NCBI GenBank assembly: GCA_021234155.1
Contig: JAJEKV010000173.1
Coordinates: 512,843 to 576,842, forward strand
Length of the DNA stretch: 64,000 nt
DNA from: Isoetes taiwanensis
Lineage: Eukaryota > Streptophyta > Lycopodiopsida > Isoetales > Isoetaceae
Reading direction: 5' to 3'
Notes under the pieces: model-generated
Told to the model about the DNA's origin: nothing
Databases searched by the model: none
What the model saw: only the letters and a program-made list of their open reading frames with translations
Part shown: positions 13,275 to 24,900 of the stretch, piece after piece
Numbering within the stretch: the stretch's first letter is position 1
Layout of the letters: every line of letters begins with the position of its first letter
Made by a program: the position numbers and the translations under genes

Positions 13275-14989
13275 TGTGACGTTCCACATATTTATACGCC
13301 TTTTTAAGTATAAAATCGTGACCGTCACTATGAATAATTAATGGCACATTAATTATTCATAAGCTAAGGTTAGCTATGTTAATAATTAAATTATAAAGGT
13401 GGAAACCTAACCTTAAACCCTAATTCGAATTTAGGGCTTAATCTAATATTAAAAGGGCCTAAAATACCAAATTAGTTAATATTAGCCAACCCGGAGCTGC
13501 CACCTGGCCCAAATCGATTGGGCAAGGGAGAGTTACTAACTTGGAACCCAAATTGGGGTTTTGCACCCCCATTTCCCCCAATTCGAATTAGGAGCAAGTG
13601 GAGATGGAGGAGGAGGAGCAGCAGCCAGGCACCCTTCAGCAAATCGACCAAGAGGAGCTGAGCGTCACCTTTGAGGAGCTGAGCGCCTGCCGAGCTGAGC
13701 GCCACCTTTGCCAAGCACGTACCTGTGTAGCTGAAGCTGAGCACCAAATCCAAGGAAGATGGAAGCACCAAATGACAACGGGTCAGTGAGGAACTTCGGT
13801 GGGTGGCTAGTATAGCTTGGGAATTCTAGGTAGCATACCTGCGGCACTTGTAGTGTGTATTTCTTCTGTTCTCTCTGTGTTTTACTTGTAGGAACTAACC
13901 CTTGATTGTAAAGGTAAGTTCTCTTTATATTCTGATTCTGGGTTTGCTCTTAAAGGATGGATTGATAGTTCTTTGCATAGTATTACTCTGGAAATGGGGG
14001 AATTAAGGGGGGTAGAGACCTCTGAGCCATGATAGTAGGATGCTCCTAGGTAGATCCCTGTACTTCCCATTAGTTGCGGCCTGTGTACAAGAGACCACCG
14101 GGTCATAGATGCTATGGATTGGCTTAGCACCAAAGAAGGGACACAGTGGTGAAGTGGGGGTGGGGTCTTGCCCGCGAATATAAAAGGCTTCGAGACTCCT
14201 ATGATGGGCTAGGCGATAGCCGGGTCCACGTGAGGGGCGGTATGGGTCCGACACTCCACGGGTGTAGAGGTGTGACCCGTATGGGGCACCTTGCACTTTG
14301 AGTAGATTTAGGGTGAGTAAGTCGGGTACGGATGCGGGGGTCGCTGATGCGGCACGTATTCTCTAGCTCACCCATGGAACCACTGTGATCCTGGAAGGGG
14401 ACGCTTCCCTGACCTGCCTCATCGGACCGGGGCGTCATGAACCCTGGAGTAGGCTCAGCAGGGTGATACCTCGAGCCTGCGTCTCCGGAAGGCTATAAAT
14501 GGCCATAGCATGATTCGACTCATCCGCAAAGTGTGCACGGGGAGGGGGCGGATGGAGTGGACAACCCTAGCCCGATGTTCTATGCCCGATAACGCCATGT
14601 TATACCTCTGTCACGCTGATCTCTTGAGACCGAGGCCGTCCGGTCTATCCTCACGAGTGAGTAGGGGTAGAACCATGGGTTTGGGGTGCTTTCCTTAGGA
14701 TTAGATGCATATTCTTTGCCGTTTGTATTTGGATGGATGTTCCACCCTTCGGGGTGGTTATTTATATATGATTTATGCTGTGTGCTAACATGTATTCACG
14801 CTTCCGCGACGTAGGAGTCCCATTGAAGGCGTGGGCCGAATGACACCTCCGTGTCCTTCACTCGGGCATCTCTCTATAGATGGCCCGGGATAGACGGAGG
14901 GCCCTGCTCATGGCGAGATGGTCGCCATGGGAGGGGAAAGTCCCCGTATGTATACGGCCGGGGGTCGTATATATTCAGGGAGCGTCACA
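13275..14989 (+). repeat. 3' LTR
   Basis: 1,715 bp, starting TGTGAC and ending GCGTCACA, followed directly by the TTCAT duplication. It pairs with 4984-6685. Open frames inside it, including a minus-strand frame rich in Pro, Ser and Arg, also occur in the other LTR simply because the two are copies. Confidence 0.93.
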
Positions 14990-14994
14990 TTCAT

Positions 14995-16095
14995 CATATA
15001 ACTTGTCGGCCTTATCGTGATCCCCATCAAAAAGGCGCACCAAGTACGCCATCCAACCAGAATGAACAAATACAGTAGAGCCATCTCTCCGCAAAGGATG
15101 GAGTAGGTGAGCCACAACATGAATTGGGCGATGGAACCATTCTTTTTGCGCAGTCACCTTATTCTTGATAGCTCGAATCCTATCAAAATTTGCAAAACAT
15201 TAAATGCACACGAATATTACACCTTCTTCATCTTAATAGAAAGAGAAAAAAAAGTATGCAAGGCTTGATAATTTACCTGCTTGTCATAGATGCATCCTTA
15301 TCTTTCAAGCGCACTTCAAGTACCTCGTTGACGCGATTCATAAATTCCTAGAGCAAGCCCAATGTCGCACCCTCCCTATCCGTGAGGCGTAGAACTGAGT
15401 ACACTGGATCCATGATGTCTTCAAAGTCCTTCGGGTTACTACAATCCAATACTAATAGCTGAATTGCTTCACATTCTGGTAGTGTTCTTTCTTTCCAATT
15501 ATTCCACTCATTTGAAACAACAGTTTGTCTCAAACCATCCCATGCATGGATCAAATGATCAATCATAATAAATCTTGATCCGAATCTAGTCTTTGCAGGT
15601 TTCACAAGCTCTTTGATGATATATTTCCGATATATTGACAAGGCCTTCTTCTTTCTTGAAAAAAGAGTAACAATTTGCTCACCAACCTTTATGGCCGCCT
15701 TTATCCATGGAATAGCACTAATATTTTTCAATAGCAAGTTCAAGCTATGCGATGCACAGGGAGTCCACACTATGGTATTGTATCTCTCCAACTTTCCCAT
15801 AAGTACGCAACTTGAGCCATTATCTATGCATTTTTGCACAATATTTTGTGGTCCAACTTCATCAAATACCTCCTTCATCTTCTCGAACAAGAGCTCTCCA
15901 GTGACACTCACCCGAGCACCACTCATATATATCATATAATATCTTGTATACTGTGCCAAATGCATAAGAGACAGTAGAAGAGATGTTGCAAAATTTGCAT
16001 GTGAATCGCTTATTTCCACTACCTTTGCTGGCTCCCATGACCTTTGAATGATTAGAACATACTTCATTCCATAACTTATTCTCTTCTTTTGGCAT
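14995..16095 (-). pseudogene. hAT transposase, N-terminal and DUF659 part
   Basis: Read leftward from 16095. A BED-type zinc finger start (LWNEVCSNHSKVMG...KRFTCKFCN) is joined after a frameshift to the C-terminal half of DUF659: VSVTGELLFEKMKEVFDEVG, IVQKCIDNG, IVWTPCASHSLNLLLK, PAKTRFGSRFIMIDHL. The region that should lie between them, including the first catalytic Asp, is missing, so this is an internal-deletion derivative. A TAG interrupts the exon near 15350. A GT-AG intron follows, then IHVVAHLLHP...SGWMAYLVRLF. The LTR insertion cuts the frame after LYDE. The continuation is at 4978 and below. Confidence 0.9.
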
Positions 16096-17488
16096 CTTTT
16101 TTCTGATATAATTATGCTATTACTATTGTAAAAAAATTCGTTGCTCTCTGTTTACTATAATACTATTATAGAAAAACCTTCCAAGGCTGTTATATGCTCT
16201 GTTTATCAGAAGACCAAAGCTGAAAAGCTTAATAAACCTCTGTTTTCCTTCAGCTGAAACATTATGGGCTCTAACTATACTCAAACTCGGGTCTTTGCAG
16301 ACCCAATCCGGTAGTATAGATCCTAGATGGAACCGGATTCCACATTTGGAATGCAGGGAATCGATTTTGGAAGCTAAAAAGTACATGTCTCAGACAAAAA
16401 AGAATCTGTTTTGGGCTTTCCTGTGGTTGAATAACATCCTTGCATGCGGAATCCGGAAGCAAATCACACGTAAACTCAAAATCCCAATCTTAAAATGGCC
16501 GAAATCGAACTGGAGTTATGCGGCAGAGGTAAACCTAACGGGGCAACAAGTTCAGGCTGGGTTTTTTTTTTTTAAATTAGAAAAGGTCAAAACGCATCTT
16601 ACATTAGATGCGGTATAGATGTGTAGATCCGGATCTAACGTATCTCATGTTTAGATGCGCGCATCTAACGAGCTCTGAGTCTCATGCATTGCAGAAGAAA
16701 TTGAAGATGTGCTAGATCATAACTATGAGTGTAGATTGATTGCAAGAAGATGCATAGGTTATATTGATTCAATAACCTAAGTTTAGAAAAAGGTTGAACG
16801 TTTGGATATGTTTGGGAGGAGCTATTTTAAGTTGACACTATTATAGATGGTTGATACTTAAAATATAAAGTGAAGGTCATATCGAATAGCCTGGAGCCAA
16901 ATTTTATACGAACTTAAGGTTCGCCTATCGGCATGGTTCTTCCAGAGATCGGTCTGGCATACAAGCTGGATCGATTAATATAAAATGAAGATGTATGATC
17001 TGATATCTAACTGGTGGTGTAAGTTCTTGTTTCGGATCAACCAGGTCGAGCTTGGGCTCTTGAAGATTTAATCAACATTGCTACAGTGATTGGATCAATC
17101 ACTTTTGAACAGTAAAATCACTGTAGCAATCAATGGTCTGTGAATATCATATTATTTGAGTACCTTTGAACCATTGGTATTTGTATTGTTCTATCCATTC
17201 TGTCATATCAATTGGCTTGTTTAAACCTTGAATTAGATAATTTGCTCTAGCTATTTTTCTTCAATCTCCACCATGCTTGCCCTTGGTCGTGGGCGCCTAA
17301 CCTTCCTCGTCGTGCATTTGGTCCGTGCCATATCTTTTGGATTAGAAAACTGATTACTTTAAGTCAGAGATCTCCTTAGGGCCTAAGAAGGCGAATTATG
17401 ATGAAATTAGGAAAAAAAAGTATAAAAATGAGGTTTTAAAAAGGTAAGATGCTCGTCATGTGAGAGAATATTCCATGGTTATTATTAA
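16096..17488. other. Intergenic, with a 15-bp stem-loop
   Basis: No gene recognised. Three things stand out. An AGATGC-type repeat patch lies at 16588-16672. There is a poly-T run at 16561-16573. A perfect inverted repeat ATTGCTACAGTGATT / AATCACTGTAGCAAT occupies 17077-17091 and 17116-17130 with a 24-nt loop. The hAT 5' terminus must lie here but was not located. Confidence 0.5.
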
Positions 17489-17497
17489 TATTTTTAA

Positions 17498-17596
17498 GGG
17501 AAAGTTACTGAAATGCCCTTGCAAAATTGGTAAATTACACAATTGCCCCTAACAAATCCGAAATTCCCAAAATGCCCTTCGGGCAGGCAACGGGCA
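17498..17596 (+). repeat. MULE left terminal inverted repeat
   Basis: 99 bp, inverted copy of 20640-20738 with two mismatches. The inner end has repeated cgggcaggcaa words. Confidence 0.95.
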
Positions 17597-18186
17597 GGCA
17601 ACGGGCAGAACGCTTACAGAAACGGAGGGAAACGGAGGGATTTGGCGGTGCTGTTGGAGGAGACGATTTGGCGGTGCTGTTGGAGGAGGACACGTCCAAC
17701 CTCCCTTTACAGAGCACCGATTTTGAAGGTAAGGAGAAGCAAGGAATCGATCTGAATTCATGCATGCATTTTTCGAATTTGAATTGAGTAATCTGTAATG
17801 TGATCTGAAAGAATTCTTCAAGGGAATTTCGTTCTTCAAGGGAATTTCGTTATGCTTTACAATTTTTCTATACAGCAGTGATGTTCTTGATTTAGTAAAA
17901 TTCTTCTCTGATCTGGTATACCCACATCTTCGGGGCAAATGCATTGTCCTCCTCGGCATAGTTCTTGCATAACCTGATGTATATTTGCCTAACATCATGT
18001 TAATATGGGATGGAAGATTTGAGTTCTTTTGCTTTGTTATAATTCATAGTCTTTGGATATATATTTGTGCATTGCTGCTGCAGAATTGAAGTGCATATAA
18101 CACTGTGCATTGCTGCTGCAGAATTGATCTCACCTCATGCACAAACTATAGGCTCTATAGGCAGCAAAAATCCAGCACGTCCAGCT

Positions 18187-19893
18187 ATGGAACTGTGTAA
18201 GGGTGCCAAATTTGATTCAATTGAAGAATGCAAGGCTGCAGTACGAGATCAAGCCGTCAAAGACCATGTAGAATTATCAGTGATTAAGTCTGATCGTTCT
18301 AGATACAGAGTAAAGTGTGCTGCTGAAGGTTGTGCATGGATGATCCACGCTTCTAAACTTCCAGATAGTGCTGAGGTTACAATTAAGAGCATAGGTGGTG
18401 AGCATTCTTGTGGTGGGGTTAATCAGAGAAACAATAAGGAAGCAAACTCAAAGTGGGTGACGGAAAAATATCTTGGGAAGTTCCTTGAACACCAAAGTTA
18501 TAAGCCTCGGACCTTGTTCTTTGATGTCCCAAGAGAGCATGGAATAGAGATAAGCTACCGTGTTGCATGGTTAGCAAAGGAGAATGCAATGGTGAACTTC
18601 ACGGTTCACATGAAGAAGCCTATCGGCGATTGAATGACCTCTTGCTCTAGGTTAATGGATGCTAATCCACGGTAGTATTTGTGCGGTTCATCGGGATGAG
18701 CGAGAAAAGGTTCACAAGGATGTTTCTTGCTTTTGGCGCTAGCTTGAGTGGATTTGGGCATTGTCTACTGTTATTGGGCTAGATGGGACATTCCTAACAA
18801 GCAGGTATAGAGGAATTTTGCTCACTGCAGTTGCAGTTGACGCTCGTGGGTCTTTGTTTCCACTAGCATATGCATGGGTTGCCATTGAGAATGATAGCAA
18901 CTGGTGTTGGTTTTAACTTCGATTCTGTGGTTCTTTAGCACTTAATAGAGCTGTTGTGTTCTTGTCTGATCGACATAAAGGAATATTGGAAGGAGTATCA
19001 GCTGTTTTTGGGGAGAATGCAGTGCATGGATATTGTCTGAGGCACTTAGCAGAGAATTTCAAAAAGGAATTCAAGAGTATAGAGCTTGTCAAGTTGTTGT
19101 GGAAAGCAGCTCGTGTAGAAACAATTCCCAAGTTTCAAGAAGTTTTACAAGCAATTGGGACTGCAAAATTTGCCGCTCAAACTTGGTTACTCGATGAGAT
19201 CGTCATCCTAGATATTGGGGAAGCATACTTTCCAGGCCATCGGTTTGGTCATCTTACCTCTAACATTGCAGAATCTTTGAATTCTTGGCTGCTTGAAGTA
19301 AGAGACAAGCCCATACTGTCCATGCTGACTATGATTTGTGACAAGATGATGACATGGTTTTATGACCGTCGAAAGGAGGGATTTGATCGTGGATGGTCGC
19401 TAGGCGAGAGCCCTTTGCGATTGTGAAAGAAGTAGATGATGCGATCAAAGTTGCTATTGCTCGCAACGCGTTATTACGGTGGTCCTTCCATCCACGGAAT
19501 TTATGTTCAAGGTAGTAACTGCAAAACATGAGCATGTGGTCAATGTGCAAGCAGGTTCATGCTCTTGCTTGAGATGGCAGAAGTCTGGAATTCCTTGTGC
19601 CCATCTTCTTTGCATCAATTCTATTCAAGAAACGACAAGTGCGGATGTACACCTATGAGGCATATCGGTTGTATGCGTGTACTATGCAACTTACGAAGGG
19701 TTATCTCTCCGGTAGTTCATAGTGGTGAAGTTGAGGCACCACCAGATATGCTTCCTCCACGCACATCTCGATTGCCGAGGCGACCTAAGAAGAGGAGAAT
19801 AAGATCGTCTATCGAGGATGATAAGAAAGCAATAAAATGTTCAAGATGCAAAAGTGTCGGTCACAACCATGAGAACTTGCGAGGAGTGCTTAA
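18187..19893 (+). pseudogene. MURA-type transposase, frameshifted
   Basis: The start is taken at the Met of MELCKGAKFDSIEECKAAV, where the MuDR N-terminal domain begins. That domain includes a Cys pair (VKCAAEGCAWMIHAS) and runs to 18633. After a frameshift come the catalytic core elements: LLLGLDGTFL with the first Asp (about 18770-18800), FLSDRHKGILEGV with the second Asp (about 18958-18995), HGYCLRHLAENF, and NIAESLNSWL with the Glu (about 19263-19292). A SWIM zinc finger (CSCLRWQKSGIPCAHLLC, about 19559-19612) and a CCHC-type knuckle start (KCSRCKSVGHN, near 19835-19867) close the protein. Shifts occur near 18615, 18650, 18915 and 19410, and again around the SWIM and knuckle segments. No function beyond transposition is suggested. 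Confidence 0.92.
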
Positions 19894-20119
19894 TTGAAAT
19901 TGCGGTGTATTTTATTTTCATGGGTTAAGAGTTTTGTGACTTCTTTTTAATTATGAGATTTATTTCCTACTATTACATAATGCACGGGGAATCTTTGGAG
20001 GCGGTTTCTAGCTTCTTTGTAGTGAAGCTTGGGAGCAGAACACTTAGAATTCTTGACCTCGAGATGTAGTGGCAAGGCACCACAGATTCAGTTTTGTTTC
20101 AGTTTTGTTGTCACCCTGT

Positions 20120-20235
20120 TGTACTAGTTTATGTGCTTTGTTGTATCTAGAGTATAAATTGAAGCTGATACTAGTTTATGTGCTGTGTTGGTCTGTACTA
20201 GTTTATGAAGCTTGTACTAGTTTATGTCTTTGTGT
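20120..20235. repeat. Short TACTAGTTTATG repeats inside the MULE
   Basis: The word tactagtttatg recurs four times in about 110 bp, twice followed by a close copy of tgct.tgttg. It sits in the 3' non-coding part of the MULE. Confidence 0.6.
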
Positions 20236-20639
20236 TGGTATCTAAGGATAATTTTGTAATAGCATTTCAAATGACAAATGACGGTGGCTTGGAAGATAAT
20301 GAGGGAGAACTTCAGAATGAAGTGGGGCTTAAGAATGAAGCCCAAAATGAGACAAATTTTTTTCAGCAAAATGACTTAACACTTGTTCCGAAAATTTAGT
20401 AGCAGCATTTGTCTAACGTATTTGTGTTGTGGGTTACCTTGCTTTCTTCAATCTTATCCTGTAGACTTTGGCATGTATGTGGTTTTTCTAGTACCATTTC
20501 ATTTTTTTGTATTTGCAGATTGCCTTGACTTAATTTCAACGATTGATGCCAGTGTCAACGATTTCAACGATTGTCATCTGCTAGTGTTTTTGCCGGAAAA
20601 GCTTTCACGGCAATCTGCCATGAAAGCCATGAAACCTGT

Positions 20640-20738
20640 TGCCCGTTGCCTGCCCGAAGGGCATTTTGGGAATTTCGGATTTGTTAGGGGCAATTCTGTA
20701 ATTTACCAATTTCGCAAGGGCATTTCAGTAACTTTCCC
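20640..20738 (-). repeat. MULE right terminal inverted repeat
   Basis: 99 bp, inverted copy of 17498-17596, followed directly by the TATTTTTAA duplication at 20739-20747. Confidence 0.95.
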
Positions 20739-20747
20739 TATTTTTAA

Positions 20748-21127
20748 TGAGCCACCCTTATTAATGGTGACCCCCCTTAATTTTTAAATTTTTATTAATT
20801 TTCCTATAGTTCTTGAAAGGTTAATTACGAATTTACGCCATATTCCACTGGGATCTCCGATTGGGATGATTTTTCGACCATTTTTATGTGGAATCATTGT
20901 GTAATGCATAATTTCCACTTCAATTTTACTAAGATGTTCATTTGTCTCACTATTTTTCCGTCAATTCTATAACTTAACCTACTTTATGACCCTGCTAATG
21001 GGGAAAAAAAATTTCTCCCATTATCAGGGTTCAAAGTTGGAATTCTCATTCCATTCCTTAACTAGGCCAGTAAATCCAACTATCCAGAGTCATGGCCAGT
21101 GCTAGATCTTGGTCAACCAAGATCATT
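20748..21127. other. Intergenic or internal stub of a minus-strand LTR element
   Basis: No gene seen. Because the primer site and LTR end to its right face leftward, the sequence just left of 21128 would be the internal start of that element. No coding remains are visible. Confidence 0.35.
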
Positions 21128-21260
21128 GCTCTAATACCATTGTGACGCTCCTTACAAAGTATATGCCTCACGAGAAATCCCCCATCTAGCAATATCGACT
21201 GGGGGGCCCTCCGTCTGTCCCGTTCCCGAGATGGCCAGGGCACGGGAGGGAGACACGCCA
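21128..21260 (-). mobile_element. LTR terminus with primer site, minus-strand LTR element
   Basis: On the minus strand an LTR end GGAGCGTCACA (at 21141) is followed, after one base, by TGGTATTAGAGC (21139 down to 21128). That is an initiator tRNA-Met primer site with one mismatch. The LTR sequence inward (gggccctccgtctgtccc, then gagatggccagggcacggg) resembles the reverse complement of the right end of the 10-kb element's LTR, so it is probably the same family or a close one. The far LTR end was not found. Only this end is supported. Confidence 0.55.
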
Positions 21261-21924
21261 TATAACACTAAGGGGGATCAAAATGGTACATCCAATGGCA
21301 CAAAACAAGATATTCTACCAGCCCACATCCCCCGTTTGCCAAAAAATGGTATACCGAGGGAGGAGGTAAAATTAGATTTACCCTGAATGTAGTGCCGCGC
21401 AAAATCATGACCATTGGAGATTCTGCGGATGGAATCACCAACCGTCGAGATTGCACCACATCACTACATTATACAAGGTGTAAATTTAATCTACAGAGGG
21501 GATGTGCATGTGGCCACACCTAATGAGAACCAGTTTATACCATACGGTTCCTGCAAGGGAATACGTTCCAACACTAAAACTTCAGCCACAGCAGTCAGGC
21601 GAGGATGAGCACCCAGTGCGATGGCGGAGGTGCGGTCACAAGCCTTCTTCGCGCTTAGCAGGTCTCGTATGTCGGAAAACTGTTTGCAGCTACTTTGCCC
21701 TTATCTCTCTTCCAGCAGGACCAACATCATATGCGCAGTTCGGCTGTTCGAATCGTGTTTTAGAGAAGTTTTGCCTTGCCCCATTGGCCATATTAAGCTG
21801 GGTATCCATTCGGATGTTGAGAAGCTTTCCTTCAAATGAGCATCTTTGGATCAAGTTTTGGCCTAATTGAACTCAGGAACTGTGGAATTATTGCGCAAAA
21901 TTGTGACTTTTAGAGATCATAACA

Positions 21925-24900
21925 ATGGATCCAGAGCGGACATTTCTTAGACTTGCGAGACTGACATTTGCTAGATTACTCGCTCCAAGGTTTAGGAGAG
22001 CGTTGGAGAAACTATGCCTATTCAATGCCCTCATGCTGCTTTCTTTGCTAGTCATTATGCACGTCAATTTCGTTTCTCAGGTGGGTTGTCCTAATTTCAA
22101 TGTACATCCTTTCAATTAAAAAGATTAATAAATCAACTCTATGGGCCTGGCCTGATCATTTCTAATCAAATATCATATTCGTTAAAGCACTTCTTATTCT
22201 TGTTGCCATGCATTTGTTTCCTTGTTTACCAAATTTCTCAGCTTCCTGTCCATCATGGCTCTCCCGCTTTTTATCTGTGTGCCTTGTCTTTAATGTGTCA
22301 TCAGATATTGAACAGTATGCTATGAATGACCTTTTCAAGCAGAATGTTGACTGATTTGCATTTAGAATTTCATCTGGTTTGTATTTGCATGTTTTCATGA
22401 AACTGGCACAGTTGGGGCGAGCAAACTATTGGCCATCACAGAGCTTCTAGAGAGAAAATATTGTAAAAAACATGAGTATAGAGAAGCACACATGCTATCT
22501 GAAAGTGTTTCTTTCTTCACACAACCCACATGCACCTAACATATAACGAAGTGTTTTATTTGACAAGGCCAATTTCACTTTGCTTTAGGTCTCCACATCG
22601 CTTCTACAATATCTCATGCGAAATAAACGATTGCATTATACGTGTTTGACCTAGATTGATGTAGCCGTGTCTCTCATTTTCTCCTTAATGAGTGCATTTA
22701 TAACTGAAGTGGTAGATCTTGCAGCCTGGCTGTTCTGCGAAGTTTGCTCAAAATGACACAGCTGAAGCACAACTTATACAGGTTAAGGTACATTCTTTTG
22801 TTCTCTTTATCTGGAACATAACAAGGCACAAAAGGGCGAGAGATGTATTGATTTTAGCTCTTTTAATGTGTAGATTACAGGTAGCTGGAACAGCTTGGTT
22901 GATAGCACTCTCCGGTCCTGGGCACAAGGAAAAGCCAAGGTCTTATATGTAAATGGCAAGCTGAAATTTGCTGACGAATTTGAAGATGGTCAAGTAAAAC
23001 GGATTTTGTCAAATCCAATGGGCAAAATTAAGGGGGAAGTTGAGGATGATAAAGTGGCTCATGAGATATCTTCTGACGATGGAAGGGCTGGTCGGTCCTT
23101 TGCTGCACCCAGGAGGGGATCTCTTGGAACGTCACTTGCACATTATTTAACTAGGTGGAGCAATTACTGCCGGCAAGTCTGGGTACGCATCATCTTGCCA
23201 TGTATCACTTTTCTTTTAAAACTGGAATGATTTTCTTGATACCAGACATGCTCTTTCTGAAATGTATTTAGCTGTCTTAAACAAGGAGTCAGAGTATGCT
23301 GCATTTAGCTGTCTTAAACAAGGAGTCAGAGTATGCTGCTGACTGCATTTGAGACTTCATACATAATGCTAAACAGTTTTGTGCACATTGAGGGGCATGT
23401 TTAACAAATCGTTAAGGGGGCAGAGACTTGCAGGATGGGAGCCTTTTGCTGCAACACCAAAAGTTGAACAGGGAGCTGCCGCCTGGAATCAGCTGGATTC
23501 TGTTAGTGGTAATTGTTTTCCCTGAAGTGTTGGTGAGTCTTGAATCTATCTGCGTAACTTATGATTAACATTTTCACTGTTTGCATTGACGAACCCCCAG
23601 TGGAGCAAATGGACAAGGAGAGCACATTATATGACCCAATTTACTTGTATAGCATTGAGAAGGTGAAAACTACCAAAGTTACTCTCCCATCTAAACTGCA
23701 TATTAGAGTTGCTTTTACTTTATGTTCCTGTACGAGCTAATTAGTTATCAGTAAATTTGAAATAAAAATCTGGTTGGTTTTGATGACATGCCTGCCGCAT
23801 CTCTTATTTATGGAATTTCTTTTCCAAGTTCCCTTATGACCTGAGAGATAGCTGTGCCTGTGTCTTTTTCTGCAGTGCAAAACTTCGGGCATATGCATAA
23901 ATTTCTTTTTAGAAGGAACATTGCAATAGCTTCTTTAGCTACTTTTACCGACTCAAGGACACGTATAATAGATTGCTGTAAATGCTATTTACAGGGATAT
24001 CTTATTCTTTCTGAAGCTGCCAAATCTAAGCACAATATTCACACTGTTAATATCAGTATTTCAGCACATGATGAGTGCTTTGGAAACAGGTAACCTCTTC
24101 ACATCAATAATAGATAGTGCATATAGGAGACAGCTGTCTTCTCCTCGTTGTGGTTTTAAAAAGATTACTACTATATCTAAAAAAGCAATCTTCTCAATAA
24201 TTATGTTGTGATGACACCTAAAGACAATGTAATTCAAAACTTAAAAGCAAAACAAAAGATTAAAGTGCTGAATAGGCGTGCAAACACATGGAAGGAAAAT
24301 ACTGCTTAGATCGATTCTAGCTCAAATTGGCATTGAGAACTTCTTTTTACTATGGAAACCTTCAAACAAACGGTTGCAAATGAGTGGGAGCAAATTCTGC
24401 TAAGATGATTTGGATGTGGCATAGATGCTTTGCTCATAATGATTTCGGACAAGAAATACCTCTCTCATGTCATGACCATTCCCCACATCAAACCACCATA
24501 CTGGTCTGACCAAAGTATTGAAGAGCTGAAGCTTTGCTGGGACGTCTTGAAAGTCAGCTTGCCGGCGACGTTTATTCTTTTGTGAGCCTTGCATAGAGAC
24601 CCTTAAATATTGCACATCCAGTATGTGTAATGAGAGATCATCACCTAAAGTGGCTGATCAAGGTCGAGGTGTGTGAACACCCATCACCTTTGTTCCATCC
24701 AAGTGCACTTTAAGTTCTCTCAAGTGCCAATAACTGATGTTGAAGGCCGTCTGGGAAGGACATAAATGTCACATTATCAAGACCCGTACCCTATCGATGT
24801 ATAAGCCAAAGGGTCTCGATTGTGCTGTTTATCCATCCGACCATCCGCCAGGTACTTTAAGCTTCCCAATACGTTTTCACAAGGCCACTTCTTGCAACAG

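Larger units (their letters stand above)
4984..14989 (+). mobile_element. LTR retrotransposon, about 10 kb, no coding capacity seen, inserted in hAT
   Basis: Two direct copies of a 1.7-kb LTR, starting TGTGACGTTCCAC and ending (3' copy) GCGTCACA, bound the element. A 5-bp duplication TTCAT sits at 4979-4983 and 14990-14994. A primer site matching initiator tRNA-Met but lacking one A follows the 5' LTR, and a purine tract AAGGTGGGGAGAA precedes the 3' LTR. The 6.6-kb internal region has no recognisable gag, protease, RT, RNase H or integrase, so it is a non-autonomous (LARD-like) or wholly decayed element. The GAGGACA...purine tract...TGTGAC arrangement at the 3' end resembles Ty3/gypsy chromoviruses. 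That superfamily call is inference. Confidence 0.93.
17498..20738 (+). mobile_element. Complete MULE (Mutator-like element), 3,241 bp
   Basis: Terminal inverted repeats of 99 bp (17498-17596 and 20640-20738) start GGGAAAGTTACTGAAATGCC and differ at only two positions. A perfect 9-bp target duplication TATTTTTAA lies at 17489-17497 and 20739-20747, the length diagnostic of Mutator. The transposase relic lies inside on the plus strand. Near-identical TIRs and an intact duplication indicate a recent insertion. Confidence 0.97.

Noticed and set aside
23854-24093. Separate small plus-strand gene of 79 codons
   Set aside because: Its last 32 codons are membralin exon 6 (23995-24089), and the upstream part is intron.
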